39,595 nt of DNA from an uncultured Schlesneria sp. (GTDB lineage: Bacteria; Planctomycetota; Planctomycetia; Planctomycetales; Planctomycetaceae): NCBI GenBank assembly GCA_903899985.1, contig CAIULL010000112.1:1-39595 (forward strand), written 5' to 3'. A program made the translations under genes and the position numbers. Position 1 is the first letter of the stretch. Each line of letters begins with the position of its first letter. Below are positions 9,401 through 17,566 of this stretch, in pieces. The notes under the pieces were generated by a model. That model was not told the DNA's origin. It did not search any database and saw only the letters and a program-made list of their open reading frames with translations.

Positions 9401-11282
9401 CGAAATTCTGCAAGCTGCCAGACGTGCTCAAGATTCGGAAACGATGAGTGTTTTTGCGCGATGTCTGACCGTTTTAGCCGTTCATCATTCGCTATCAGAC
9501 AATCAATCAGCGACCAACGCGATCGTCCAGGCCATGCAGTTGGTCGAAGAGTCTGATCCACTGTACGAATTGAGTAAGGGCCTGGGCCAGCTGAGTGGCA
9601 AAATCTCGGAAAGCGCCGGGCACTCAGCGATCTCCAGAATCTTGAAGGTCATGGCGAAAGAACAATCCAGCAGGTATCTCAGCATCCTGGCAAAAAGCCT
9701 GTGCTCCATACCCGTTCAAATGACTGATGAGGAAAATGCTGAAGCGACGAGGATCCTGCTGGCCTGTATCGGAGATGATGCAACGCTTCCGCTCGATCTC
9801 TACCAATTATCAAACGGACTTTCGACGTTACCGAAAAATCTAACGATGACGGAAGGTCAGCAGGTATTTGATTCGCTCTTTAAATCGCTCGACCGATTCG
9901 AACGAGCCTACATGATTCATCGAATTCAAGAAAGCATGCGAGCCGTCGGCGGCAAGTTAACAGTCCCCGCCGCCAATGTCATCGCCGAAGAGATCTGGAA
10001 AAGGATGGAGTCTTGCAAGGACGCAGAAAAAGTACGCGCCTTAGCTTACGGACTTCGGGGGATGGAAAAAGTTGTTAACTCCTCAATAATCAAAAGAGTC
10101 TATGACGTTGTCAGGGACAAAATACACGACAAGGCGTTCGAAGCACCGATAGAACTAAGTCTTCTCTCGGAAACTCTGTCGATCATTCCCGAAAACATTC
10201 CTGAAAGCATTGCCGAGGACGCCATTGAACGAATGCTTGCGGTCCTTGTCTCAACCGAGAATTCCGAAATCGTTCAACTGGTTGTCGAAAAAATCGGTTT
10301 CGTCGGTGGAGATATTTCGAAAGAGGTTGGTCAAAAAGCCGTACAGCGAATTCTTAACAAAATTAAAAGCACTAAAGAATCGTCGCTTCTCCGAGTCCTC
10401 AGTCTCGGACTGGCCTCGGTCGCGATCGAGTTGGACCGTAAAGATAAGTTTACGGAAAGTGATGCCGCCGAGGTGGCCCATTATCTGGCCGTAGCGATGG
10501 ATGTTTCGGACAGTCCCGATGTCCTGATTCCCCTCGGACAAGCGATGGAAAAGATCGCTCCGAAACTGCGGAAGGACAGTGATCAAGCCATCGTCAGACA
10601 GGTCATTGATCAGAACCTGAGATCGATTCAAGGGACCCAGTCTCCTCGGGTCATTGAACAATTGGCACGAATCTGGCAGGTGATGGCGAGTCAAATGACG
10701 GCGCGGGAGACTCAAGAAGCGTTCGAGCAAATCCTGACATCAAACCGTGCATTGTCAAACGTGGCCGCCCGGCCCGCTCTTTGTCAGGCCGCCGTCGCTT
10801 TGGCGATGGCTTCCGATAAATCTCAGGCGAACTCTGCGCTGGAGTATCTGTTATCGGCTCTGGATCGAGATCATGATCCGGAAGTGTTGAAAATCATGCT
10901 CGATGGGGTCGAGGAACTCGCTGAACGTGTTCCAGCGAGCGATGTCAAAAAAGCCAAGGCCGCAATTCTCGCCATCACGGGCGATCAGGTGCGAACCAAT
11001 GAACAGATTTTGAATCGGCTGATCCTTGCACTCGGAAAGTTACCTGGCGGTATCGATTTGGCTGAGTCCGTCGCATTGCTGAAGTCACCATTCTGTATCG
11101 GCGAAGCTCAAAAAACCGTACTGACAATGGTCGAATTCCAGACCAGGCTCAGTTTCAATGGGAATCCCTGGAAGCTGGTCGCTTCCGCCAAGGAAGCGGG
11201 AATTGATCCAAAGGACTTTGAACAGCCGGCAATTCGCCCGCAAAAGTTGAATTTGAATCCGTTGGGTGTTAATCGGAATTAA
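6438..11282 (+). CDS. TIR-nSTAND1 NTPase with membrane segment and helical-repeat C-terminus
   Basis: A 1614-residue protein. Residues 4-145 are a TIR domain: HVFLSHNSADK opens it, and W73 with E77 (W-x3-E) matches the catalytic-Glu arrangement of NAD-cleaving TIRs such as SARM1. CPYRGLQAFQPE at 158-169 and FFGRE mark the start of an nSTAND1 ATPase, with Walker A GSSGSGKSS (210-218), Walker B VLLVDQFEE (303-311) and the winged-helix SHEALIRSW (542-550). A charged coiled-coil (620-660) leads to a hydrophobic segment (664-683). Residues about 730-1540 are degenerate 40-50-residue helical repeats of the pattern L..LS..L..LP..L, in place of the WD40 repeats usual for this NTPase class. GAGGA at 6424-6428 sets the ATG at 6438; an upstream TTG at 6396 is less likely. 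I infer an immune or cell-death sensor: ligand binding to the repeats, ATP-driven oligomerisation, NAD+ depletion. No partner gene is adjacent. Confidence 0.88.
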   Translation: MSFASFHVFLSHNSADKPAVEELARRLKADGIEAWFDKWHLVPGKPWQSALEQALADSMSVAVFVGPSGFGPWQDEEMRAAIAKRVRQRDNEFRVIPILLPGGTREERSRLPEFLLASTWVEFRNSLDEDEAYHRLKSGVLGVAPGLPPGSAIFEGECPYRGLQAFQPEHSAFFFGREARIEWLLNALRPAQSFDRSGAPRENRFLAIVGSSGSGKSSLARAGLVPALRNGKLDGSANWPILICRPGHDPLESLAVALVGDPQIGSRIGDVGNLISQMASDETRLHLAVRVALAGADDSQRVVLLVDQFEEVFTLQSDDTSKSRSSRSFVNFSQMNAADDHRKAFIDNLIYAAGIPGGKVIVVLTMRADFYGKCALHRHLAAAITDHQELVGPMSADELREVIERPAQLVGLELERGLTEMLLNEMEDQAGALPLLQHALWELWQRREGRRLTISAYKAIGGLEGALEQQANSIYEQMNKTERETCRRIFLRLTQPGEGSEDTKRRVPINQLGDPRLISPVINRLTNVRLITTEKDSFVEVSHEALIRSWTKLRGWIEGDRESLRTQHRLTEAAAEWIGADHNQGYLYQGARLAEAEEWSNTPEADLTNDERQFLNASLEQRDRVKREEAARQAREVETLKKLAESETQRASEQSRAAQRSKWQSLAAMALAAVALAAFVWAAKAQREAVANARTAEANAHQTEEARQKIEETLAGNLIERIHDFPGDFGYNESDALWQIAGLTSEHEPLRRQVLSLAFSKPGHAARLINRGSFVARALIGFDEKRRQQALDETIVPILKSPSATSDKRLAAVRMGLALNIEGIDFAELAVRTLAGEIIRYRDNELLDKLSSDLNTAIRSIPISESQRAVDPIVNAIQQTSDPRILQKLCEAVGELPGQMTPADVLRVSERLLHVMESEKRPDSIRELSDSLVSLPKNLNVINAGRGIKYLVQAIENTKRTEVRNSLVETIKSWCGRLKPDDFKVTENEILQAARRAQDSETMSVFARCLTVLAVHHSLSDNQSATNAIVQAMQLVEESDPLYELSKGLGQLSGKISESAGHSAISRILKVMAKEQSSRYLSILAKSLCSIPVQMTDEENAEATRILLACIGDDATLPLDLYQLSNGLSTLPKNLTMTEGQQVFDSLFKSLDRFERAYMIHRIQESMRAVGGKLTVPAANVIAEEIWKRMESCKDAEKVRALAYGLRGMEKVVNSSIIKRVYDVVRDKIHDKAFEAPIELSLLSETLSIIPENIPESIAEDAIERMLAVLVSTENSEIVQLVVEKIGFVGGDISKEVGQKAVQRILNKIKSTKESSLLRVLSLGLASVAIELDRKDKFTESDAAEVAHYLAVAMDVSDSPDVLIPLGQAMEKIAPKLRKDSDQAIVRQVIDQNLRSIQGTQSPRVIEQLARIWQVMASQMTARETQEAFEQILTSNRALSNVAARPALCQAAVALAMASDKSQANSALEYLLSALDRDHDPEVLKIMLDGVEELAERVPASDVKKAKAAILAITGDQVRTNEQILNRLILALGKLPGGIDLAESVALLKSPFCIGEAQKTVLTMVEFQTRLSFNGNPWKLVASAKEAGIDPKDFEQPAIRPQKLNLNPLGVNRN

Positions 11283-11580
11283 ATAAAAAAAGAGGGCGAA
11301 ACCATTTCGGAATGAATTTATTCGGGGTGTCCGTTTGAGCTCGAGGTCGAGCCATGACGACCGGTTGTTGACACAGGAATGCGGGATCTTCGGTTCAGGT
11401 TCGCCGCTGTTTCAGCCAATGAGATGGCCCTCGTTGACAAATCATCAAAGTTTCCAGATCGATTGATCGCTTCGATTGAAACGGTCTGTGATTAGAGTTA
11501 TGAAATGACAGTCTTTTGTGGTCGACTTCTTGCCAGCGACCATGAGTGGGTTTCAAATACAGCCGACTGAGGGGCCAATC

Positions 11581-13371
11581 ATGTCAGCGTTCTTACCACA
11601 GCCATCGCCACGCTTACCTCAGGGAGAATCCTTTTGGGGCGGCCTTTACCGCAGTTCCAAATTGTATGTAGACCGTAGGCTTTATCAGTACGATTACACG
11701 CATGTTTCGCCGCTGGCCGTCATGAAACATGTGCCAATCACGGACGATTTCTCTCTTAGTTGGTTGAAAGTTTGCGGTAAGCAAGTTCTTGAAGTGCTTG
11801 AAAATCGCGCGAAACTGGACTTGAGCGAACTCCGTACAGTGGAAGCGACAACAGTCCTCAACAAGATTCGCAATGTTTTTGAGAACGATATTCATGCAAT
11901 TGCGGAAATTCGCGGCCACATTACTGAAATTTTGAAATTTGAATCGCGAATTGGTGCTGATCCCAATCCAGCTAAGTCGTTGGCAGATTACGCTGACCTT
12001 TTCCGCTCGTATGGTTTACCCCCTATTGCGAAAGATTTTGCGGAAGATCGAGTCTTTGCCGCGATGCGGACGGCCGGTCCGAACCCGGTCATGCTCAAAC
12101 GCTTGAAGACGCTCGACGAACGGTTACCGATTACGAACGAGATCTTCCGTGAAGGGATACCGAACGATTCGCTCGACGCAGCACTTGCCGAGGGCCGATT
12201 GTATCTGGCTGATTATGCATTGCTCGACGGAGCAGAACTGGGGAACTACCCAAACGGACAGAAGTATGTTTACGCGCCGCTGGCCCTGTTCGTCATCACA
12301 GGACCATCTAAAGAATTGCTGCCGGTTGCGATTCAATGTCAGCAAAAACCTGATCCCAATTTCAATCCAATCTTCACGCCGAAAGATGGATACAACTGGT
12401 TGATCGCAAAAACGATTGTGGAAACGGCGGACGGCAATATTCACGAAGCGTCAACCCATCTGGGACGAACGCATTTGACGATGGAAGCGTTTGTCGTTTC
12501 TTCGTATCGCCATCTGGCGGATCGACATCCACTGGCACTGTTATTGTGGCCTCACTTCGAAGGGACGCTGGCAATCAACAAAGCGTCATGGCAACACCTG
12601 ATCGCCGACAAAGGGGGCGTCGACAGATTAATGGGGGGAACGATTCAGACGTCTCGAAAAGTGGCTGTTCACGGCGTTCAAAGTACCCGCGTGATGAACG
12701 ATCTGTTGCCGCTGACGTTCACACAACGGGGGGTCGATGACCACGACGCATTTCCGGTTTACCCGTACCGCGACGACGCTTCGATGTATTGGGAAGCGAT
12801 CCACGAGTGGGTCAGTTCGTACCTGAAATTGTATTACCCCAATAATACCGAGATTCAGAAAGACAAAGAATTGCAGGCATGGTGCCGCGAACTGGCATCT
12901 GACAACGGTGGTCGAGTCAAGGGGCTGCCCAACGACGGCCAGATCCAGACAATCGACGAGCTGATCGAAGTCGCGACGTTTATCGTCTACACCTGCAGCG
13001 TCCAGCATGCGGCAGTGAATTTCCCTCAGTACGACTTGATGAGCTATGTTCCGAATATGCCATTGGCAGGTTATCGACCAGCTCCCACGAAAAAAACCGG
13101 TGCGACCGAAGCTGATTTCATTGCCATGCTTCCAACACTGGACATGGCTGAACTACAAATGGAACTCGGCTGTCTTCTCGGAAACGTGCACTACACTCAG
13201 CTCGGACATTATGCCTCGAATCAGTTCGTCGATGGCCGCGTTGCTGCACCGCTGAAACAGTTTCAGAATCGGATTGCCGACATTGGCAATAAAATCGCTG
13301 AACGCAACAAAACACGTCGTCCGTATGAGACGCTTGCTCCAAGTGGTGTGCCTCAGAGTATCAATATCTGA
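11581..13371 (+). CDS. lipoxygenase (iron dioxygenase of polyunsaturated fatty acids)
   Basis: A 596-residue protein of the arachidonate/linoleate lipoxygenase family, which inserts O2 into 1,4-pentadiene fatty acids. All five iron ligands are readable: His293 and His298 in THLGRTHLTMEAF, His476 and Asn480 in SVQHAAVNFPQYD, and the terminal carboxylate of Ile596 (ends SINI). Other family landmarks are YAPLALFVIT, the WLIAKT helix and the PNMPLAGYRPAP segment. No PLAT beta-barrel and no signal peptide are seen, so this is a catalytic-domain-only cytoplasmic form. The frame is open from a GTG at 11518, but TGAGGGG at 11568-11574 selects the ATG at 11581. It stands alone, and the 298 bases upstream hold no gene that I can see. 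Converges with the BBP7 gene, with a 29-base gap. Confidence 0.93.
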   Translation: MSAFLPQPSPRLPQGESFWGGLYRSSKLYVDRRLYQYDYTHVSPLAVMKHVPITDDFSLSWLKVCGKQVLEVLENRAKLDLSELRTVEATTVLNKIRNVFENDIHAIAEIRGHITEILKFESRIGADPNPAKSLADYADLFRSYGLPPIAKDFAEDRVFAAMRTAGPNPVMLKRLKTLDERLPITNEIFREGIPNDSLDAALAEGRLYLADYALLDGAELGNYPNGQKYVYAPLALFVITGPSKELLPVAIQCQQKPDPNFNPIFTPKDGYNWLIAKTIVETADGNIHEASTHLGRTHLTMEAFVVSSYRHLADRHPLALLLWPHFEGTLAINKASWQHLIADKGGVDRLMGGTIQTSRKVAVHGVQSTRVMNDLLPLTFTQRGVDDHDAFPVYPYRDDASMYWEAIHEWVSSYLKLYYPNNTEIQKDKELQAWCRELASDNGGRVKGLPNDGQIQTIDELIEVATFIVYTCSVQHAAVNFPQYDLMSYVPNMPLAGYRPAPTKKTGATEADFIAMLPTLDMAELQMELGCLLGNVHYTQLGHYASNQFVDGRVAAPLKQFQNRIADIGNKIAERNKTRRPYETLAPSGVPQSINI

Positions 13372-13400
13372 ACGTCGTTCCCTAAAAAAGATAAGACGAA

Positions 13401-14780
13401 TTAGAATCGAAGCTCGAGGGCGAAATTAAGACCTTGGGCCCAGAAGTCGGTGTTATGGACATTCAAGCCGGGCAGGGCAGGCCCCGTCGGATTGGCTGGA
13501 AAATAATTGCTGATCGCAGACGATTGCGTCGGGTTAATGACATGACTGATCTGGTCGCCGGGGCGAGCTACCGAACTGATATACAGGAACGAGTAGCCGA
13601 CGATGACGCTCGCCCAGGGGCGCAGTCGAAATCCCACGTTCAGATTCATTTCGGGGACGACCGCAAATTGATTCCGGGTTGCCGAACCGATGTTAGACGG
13701 TTGTGACAGGTACGAACCCGGCGCCGTCGCGTAGCCTCCCGCGTTGGTTGCCGTGCCCCCGTCGACAGAGACGGTTTCAAACGTGCTTCCGAATGCAAGC
13801 TTTCCGGTAGTATTGAAGAAAAAGCGATTCACGTCGTAGCTGGCGCGGAGACCAAGTTGACCGCCGTAAAAATTGTTCTGCACGTTGAACTGGTCATAGG
13901 TCTGGAAGAATGCCGGGGGATTGGGTGGAACATTTGGACTGTCGGTTGAGAAAATGAGATTCTCTTGAAAATTCACATAACGAAAGCCACCCAGCAGGTC
14001 GACGCGAATGTTGCTGGAATAGTGGATGTTATGCAGGACACTCACGTCGGTCCCCTGCAGGAGAGTCTGAAGCGTCAGCACCGCATGTCCCGCGAATGAT
14101 CCTGGGTAGGCGATTGGTGAGGCACTTTCGCTTCCCTTGAGCGGGTCGAAATAAGGGAATGCCAGTAACGCGGAACCCTGTCCACCATCGGAATAAACCC
14201 CTTGCGAAACCGTCGGATCAGACAGGTGAAAGTATGTCCCTTCAATTCCCCAGGACTGTTCTGCGTCAAAGGTGAAACCGAAGGTGATCCTTCCACCTCC
14301 CTGCAAAGGGAAGCCGATATTCTGGTTTCCGAGTAGAACGGCTGTCCCCGGCTGGCCGAGTGCACCAGGGATCGGATCATTGAGATTGCCAGCAGTCACG
14401 ATCGGTACCGGCAAAGGACTGCTTTTTGACCACCAGAGCAGTGCCTCGGGTCGGAACCAGACCCGGGGAAGGGGTGGTTCCACTTCCGGATAAAGGATCG
14501 GCGAGATCGAAGTGATGGGGTTTCTGCGACGAGGACTTCGTGGAGACACGCGTTCCCGAAGTATGTCACCGTCTGCACTGGACCCGTTGTAAATACCGGA
14601 TTCCTCTGCAGAACCTGAAAAGATTCTCGGCGCTGGTGGAGCAATTGGTTCCGGGCTGGATGTCGAATCATCAACGCCGCCTGGCACAAAGCCTGGTGGA
14701 GGAACAACATTTTGTGCCAGCGCATCCATACTTCCAGCCAGAGTCATTACAACGCAGGCGATGATGGTGACGTACTGCAT
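13401..14780 (-). CDS. BBP7-family outer-membrane beta-barrel protein
   Basis: A 459-residue secreted protein. The signal peptide is MQYVTIIACVVMTLAGSMDA followed by LAQ, then a Pro-rich linker. The planctomycete BBP7 signature RVWFRPEALLWW with SSPLPVPIVTAG starts near residue 106. The remainder has alternating hydrophobic strands, many Gly/Asn/Phe turns and a C-terminal strand ending in LELRF, which is typical of outer-membrane barrels. The frame is open up to 14879, but that start would overlap the upstream gene and bury the signal peptide; AAAGAGAGA before the ATG at 14780 supports the shorter form. It lies 68 bases downstream of the Gly-rich TPR gene on the same strand, a likely operon. 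Its exact role (porin, sensor or structural) is unknown. Confidence 0.85.
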   Translation of the reverse strand: MQYVTIIACVVMTLAGSMDALAQNVVPPPGFVPGGVDDSTSSPEPIAPPAPRIFSGSAEESGIYNGSSADGDILRERVSPRSPRRRNPITSISPILYPEVEPPLPRVWFRPEALLWWSKSSPLPVPIVTAGNLNDPIPGALGQPGTAVLLGNQNIGFPLQGGGRITFGFTFDAEQSWGIEGTYFHLSDPTVSQGVYSDGGQGSALLAFPYFDPLKGSESASPIAYPGSFAGHAVLTLQTLLQGTDVSVLHNIHYSSNIRVDLLGGFRYVNFQENLIFSTDSPNVPPNPPAFFQTYDQFNVQNNFYGGQLGLRASYDVNRFFFNTTGKLAFGSTFETVSVDGGTATNAGGYATAPGSYLSQPSNIGSATRNQFAVVPEMNLNVGFRLRPWASVIVGYSFLYISSVARPGDQISHVINPTQSSAISNYFPANPTGPALPGLNVHNTDFWAQGLNFALELRF

Positions 14781-14848
14781 GGTCTCTCTTTTACGCCCGA
14801 CAACGTCCTTGATTTTCGCCGATCTTGCGAACGATTGTTCTTCCTGGA

Positions 14849-15874
14849 TTATCGAACGACTGTTCGTGTTTTTGACCATGTTATCTCCTTCGCCGGAGTC
14901 GGTGCTGGAGGAAGTGATTCCTGCCGGCTCGACTTGCTTTTGATTTCCTCCAGTAATTGTCTGGCGACTTCGTCTCGAGGTTCAATCTGGATGACTCGTT
15001 CGAGTTGCTCGATCGATTGTTTTTGAAAGCCAAGGTATCCGTAGTGGTAACCTGCAAGAAACCGCAGGCCGGCGTCGTTGGGCTTGGCCTGGACAGCTTT
15101 CTCCAACGCACGAAGCTGTTTGGTATAATCCTGTGAATGGCCGTAGAGGTCCTGGTAGCGACTGATGACAGCACCCCAATGTTCTTTCGGCAAGACTCGC
15201 ATGGAGGCCTGGGTTGCACCAGCCGCTTCCTCGTAATGACCGGTTGCGAACAAACCCTGGCTCAAAAGCAGCACAAGAACGGCGTTTTGAGGATCGTCCA
15301 CGATGGCGTGTCGCCACGCATAAACGGCACCCTGATAATCACCTTTCTTGAACGCCGTTTCACCACGATCTGATAGTTCTCGAGCTTTGCTCGCTGAGGC
15401 ACTGTCCGAGATGGTTGTGCTTGAGGCCGTAATAACCGGGCTTGAAGCAGTATTAGAACCGTCGACGTAATAGGCCGATCCGTAATAACTTCCCGGGCTA
15501 TAGACGTAGACAGGATAACCATATCCGTAACCGCCATATCCCGATGAAAGGCCGTATCCAAGCCCTAATCCGAGGCCAAGACCGAGTCCATATCCGTAGT
15601 AGGGATATCCCCATCCGTAGCCGCGATGGCCACCAACAGGGCCGTGAAATCCACCTCCGTAGCCTCGAGCCCCATAGCCGAAACCACGACCCGCACCCAT
15701 GCCGCCATAATGCCCGACACCGGCGACTCGCCCACCACCCCCTCTTGCGATGCCTCCCCCGCCACCACGTACGGCCCCACCACCCCCTCCGCCACGAGCG
15801 AATAACGATGCGGGGAAGCCCAGCAGAACCGCTGAAATAATCAGGACACGCACGAAACCAAATTGAGGCGGCAC
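14849..15874 (-). CDS. secreted Gly/Tyr-rich protein with TPR domain
   Basis: A 341-residue protein with a signal peptide (RVLIISAVLLGFPASLFA), then a glycine-rich region (about residues 28-135) of GGGG, GYG and a GLGLGLGLG tract with many tyrosines, a short Ser/Thr linker and three to four TPR-like helical repeats (about 165-320: DRGETAFKKGDYQGAVYAWR, GHYEEAAGA, ALEKAVQAKPNDA, SIEQLERVIQIEPRDE). The start chosen is GTG at 15874, eight bases after AAGGAG; the ATG at 15937 has no comparable site and would precede the signal peptide by 21 extra residues. The Gly/Tyr part may be an adhesive or surface-exposed scaffold and the TPRs may bind partners such as the BBP7 protein encoded downstream; that pairing is inference from operon position. 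Confidence 0.8.
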   Translation of the reverse strand: MPPQFGFVRVLIISAVLLGFPASLFARGGGGGGAVRGGGGGIARGGGGRVAGVGHYGGMGAGRGFGYGARGYGGGFHGPVGGHRGYGWGYPYYGYGLGLGLGLGLGYGLSSGYGGYGYGYPVYVYSPGSYYGSAYYVDGSNTASSPVITASSTTISDSASASKARELSDRGETAFKKGDYQGAVYAWRHAIVDDPQNAVLVLLLSQGLFATGHYEEAAGATQASMRVLPKEHWGAVISRYQDLYGHSQDYTKQLRALEKAVQAKPNDAGLRFLAGYHYGYLGFQKQSIEQLERVIQIEPRDEVARQLLEEIKSKSSRQESLPPAPTPAKEITWSKTRTVVR

Positions 15875-16224
15875 GTTGCGCACTCCTTTTTTCACCACGA
15901 CCAAGGATGAGCATCCATGTGTCAAATTGACGATCAATTACGGCATTGATTGAAAAGGAACCGTTTGTTGACGGCCAATCGTCAGCCGTATTCCAATCAC
16001 TACTGATATGATCGGCAGATTCACCCCAGATTGACGATGAACAACACTGAAAGCCCAGACAGGAAGGCGAGGAGGGTCTCAATCATTGAGGTTTCTAGCC
16101 ATTTCGATGAGTTGAGGAAATGCGAATTGGTGTTGATCAGGTCGTTGAAGATCGATTCTTAAAGTTTCCCAAGGTTTGCGTCTGTGTCCGATTTGATGCA
16201 ATCTTCTTATGTCACCTAAATTGC
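15875..16224. other. 350-base intergenic stretch, no gene seen
   Basis: Lies between the start of the Gly-rich TPR gene and the end of the small gene at 16225-16455, both on the minus strand. I find no convincing coding frame, RNA or terminator; it probably contains the TPR-BBP7 operon promoter, reading leftward. Confidence 0.4.
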
Positions 16225-16455
16225 CTACGGAGTTTTGCGAAAAGATGAGCCTCGGCGATTCGACTTTATTTTTCTCGACGGCAACTGCGGCGACTCCTGA
16301 AAGCCATGTTTGATGACTTCGAAAGCGGACTCAGCGGCTGATTGGTTCCCTGATTGCAAGGCGGCAAGAAATTCCTCAAATTCGTGCTTGAATCCTTGTT
16401 CATCGGAATGGGGGAAAAAAGCCGGATCTGACGTGAAGGTGGAAATCGACGACAT
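16225..16455 (-). CDS. small hypothetical protein
   Basis: A 76-residue protein. The central part, FKHEFEEFLAALQSGNQSAA followed by ESAFEVIKHG, resembles a helical pattern (a.ALQSGN...A..AF) found in many short bacterial hypotheticals, and the C-terminus is basic. Two nearby ATGs exist (16461 and 16455); GGAG sits nine bases from the second, which is preferred. No signal peptide or membrane segment. The function is unknown; a small regulatory or DNA-associated protein is possible from the basic tail, but this is speculative. Confidence 0.5.
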   Translation of the reverse strand: MSSISTFTSDPAFFPHSDEQGFKHEFEEFLAALQSGNQSAAESAFEVIKHGFQESPQLPSRKIKSNRRGSSFRKTP

Positions 16456-17006
16456 CGTCATGGACTCCTGAAGATTGTTGGCAGTCGACATAAGTTTGCA
16501 CTTCTCGTCGCGAGAAGTACGTCGGAAACCACCTGGACCGTTGGTTGACCCGTCGTTGTCGACTGCCGAGGCTCGTTTCTATTGATCTACATCGGACGAG
16601 CGCGGCAAAGGCTCTCAAGGTAATCGAGCCCCTAACGAAGAATTCACGATACTGGTGCGGTCGTTGTAAATCTCGATAGTGAAGGGATCACGTGGTCAAT
16701 ATCGTAGCTATTTGCTCCCCACCTGCAGGCGGGTCAGATTGTCGAAAACGCTTGTATTCATGGAGAAATATCAGAATCGTAATGTGAAAAATGCGTTTTT
16801 ATGAAATCGCAATGAAATTGACTGATATCGTCTATGAGATTTCGTTGAATCGTGTGTATTGTCCCAGGCGATCGACTGCGCTGGGATTCATCAAACGCAT
16901 CAGCGATCTCTCAGCGTTTAAAGGGTGAATCGCTTGTCTGATTGACGACGGGTCCAAGTCGCGTCCCGTCAAACTGAAGCTCAATCCGCATAAAAGGTTC
17001 AGTTCC
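16456..17006. other. 551-base intergenic stretch, no gene seen
   Basis: Divergent region between the minus-strand small gene and the plus-strand HPr-like gene. Short open frames exist but none has protein-like composition with a ribosome-binding site. The AT-rich stretch around 16740-16860 is a likely place for promoters. I see no repeat or RNA structure that I can support. Confidence 0.4.
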
Positions 17007-17330
17007 ATGATGATCAATTCGTCGCCATCCGAAGCATCCAGATCCAGCAACGTGCGCCGGTTCGTGGGGGCAACGCTCAAACGGGATTTTCAGGTTATCG
17101 GAAAGTGCGGTTTGACCATGCTGATGTGTACTCGTCTGATTGAACAAGTCGCTGATTTCACAGGACGCATCACAATTTCAAACGGTGCGATCTCTGTTGA
17201 CGGAAGATCGATGATTGACATGCTGCAGTTGGCCGCCGTGACGGGGACGGTGCTAACTATTGAGATCTCAGGCCGGGATGCTGGCCTGATGATGCAACGG
17301 ATCGAGCGGCTCATGACCACGTCCAAGTAA
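17007..17330 (+). CDS. HPr-like protein lacking the phosphorylatable histidine
   Basis: A 107-residue protein with an N-terminal extension of about 22 residues and an HPr fold pattern: VIGKCGLTMLMCTRLIEQVA, RITISNGAISVDGRSMIDML, LAAVTGTVLTIEISGRDA. In PTS phosphocarrier HPr the first motif reads N..GLHaRPA, with His15 accepting phosphate from Enzyme I. Here that position is Thr37, and the RPA turn is also lost. The second motif, VDGRS(Ser68)MIDMLQLAA, keeps the serine equivalent to the HPr-kinase target Ser46, exactly 31 residues after Thr37 as in HPr. This resembles the logic of Bacillus Crh (Gln15, Ser46) and suggests regulation in place of sugar transport. AAAAGG lies nine bases before the first ATG. 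No PTS genes are nearby. Confidence 0.75.
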   Translation: MMINSSPSEASRSSNVRRFVGATLKRDFQVIGKCGLTMLMCTRLIEQVADFTGRITISNGAISVDGRSMIDMLQLAAVTGTVLTIEISGRDAGLMMQRIERLMTTSK

Positions 17331-17566
17331 AGTTGTTTTACCAGATTCAATTGTTCGCAAACGATTTTGAAATATTTTTTCAGGTTTCATCATTGCTTGC
17401 CATATTCGCGGGAAAAATGTGGACTTCGCAACCCGAATCAAACGTACGTCGCCTGACGTAATTGATTCACGAAGTTTGGTTGTTTGTCGATTTTCTGAAG
17501 AAATTTCTTGCAAAACACGATCCCACTGTCGTATGCTTAGGGGTTACCCGATTCTCGGAGCTTCTC

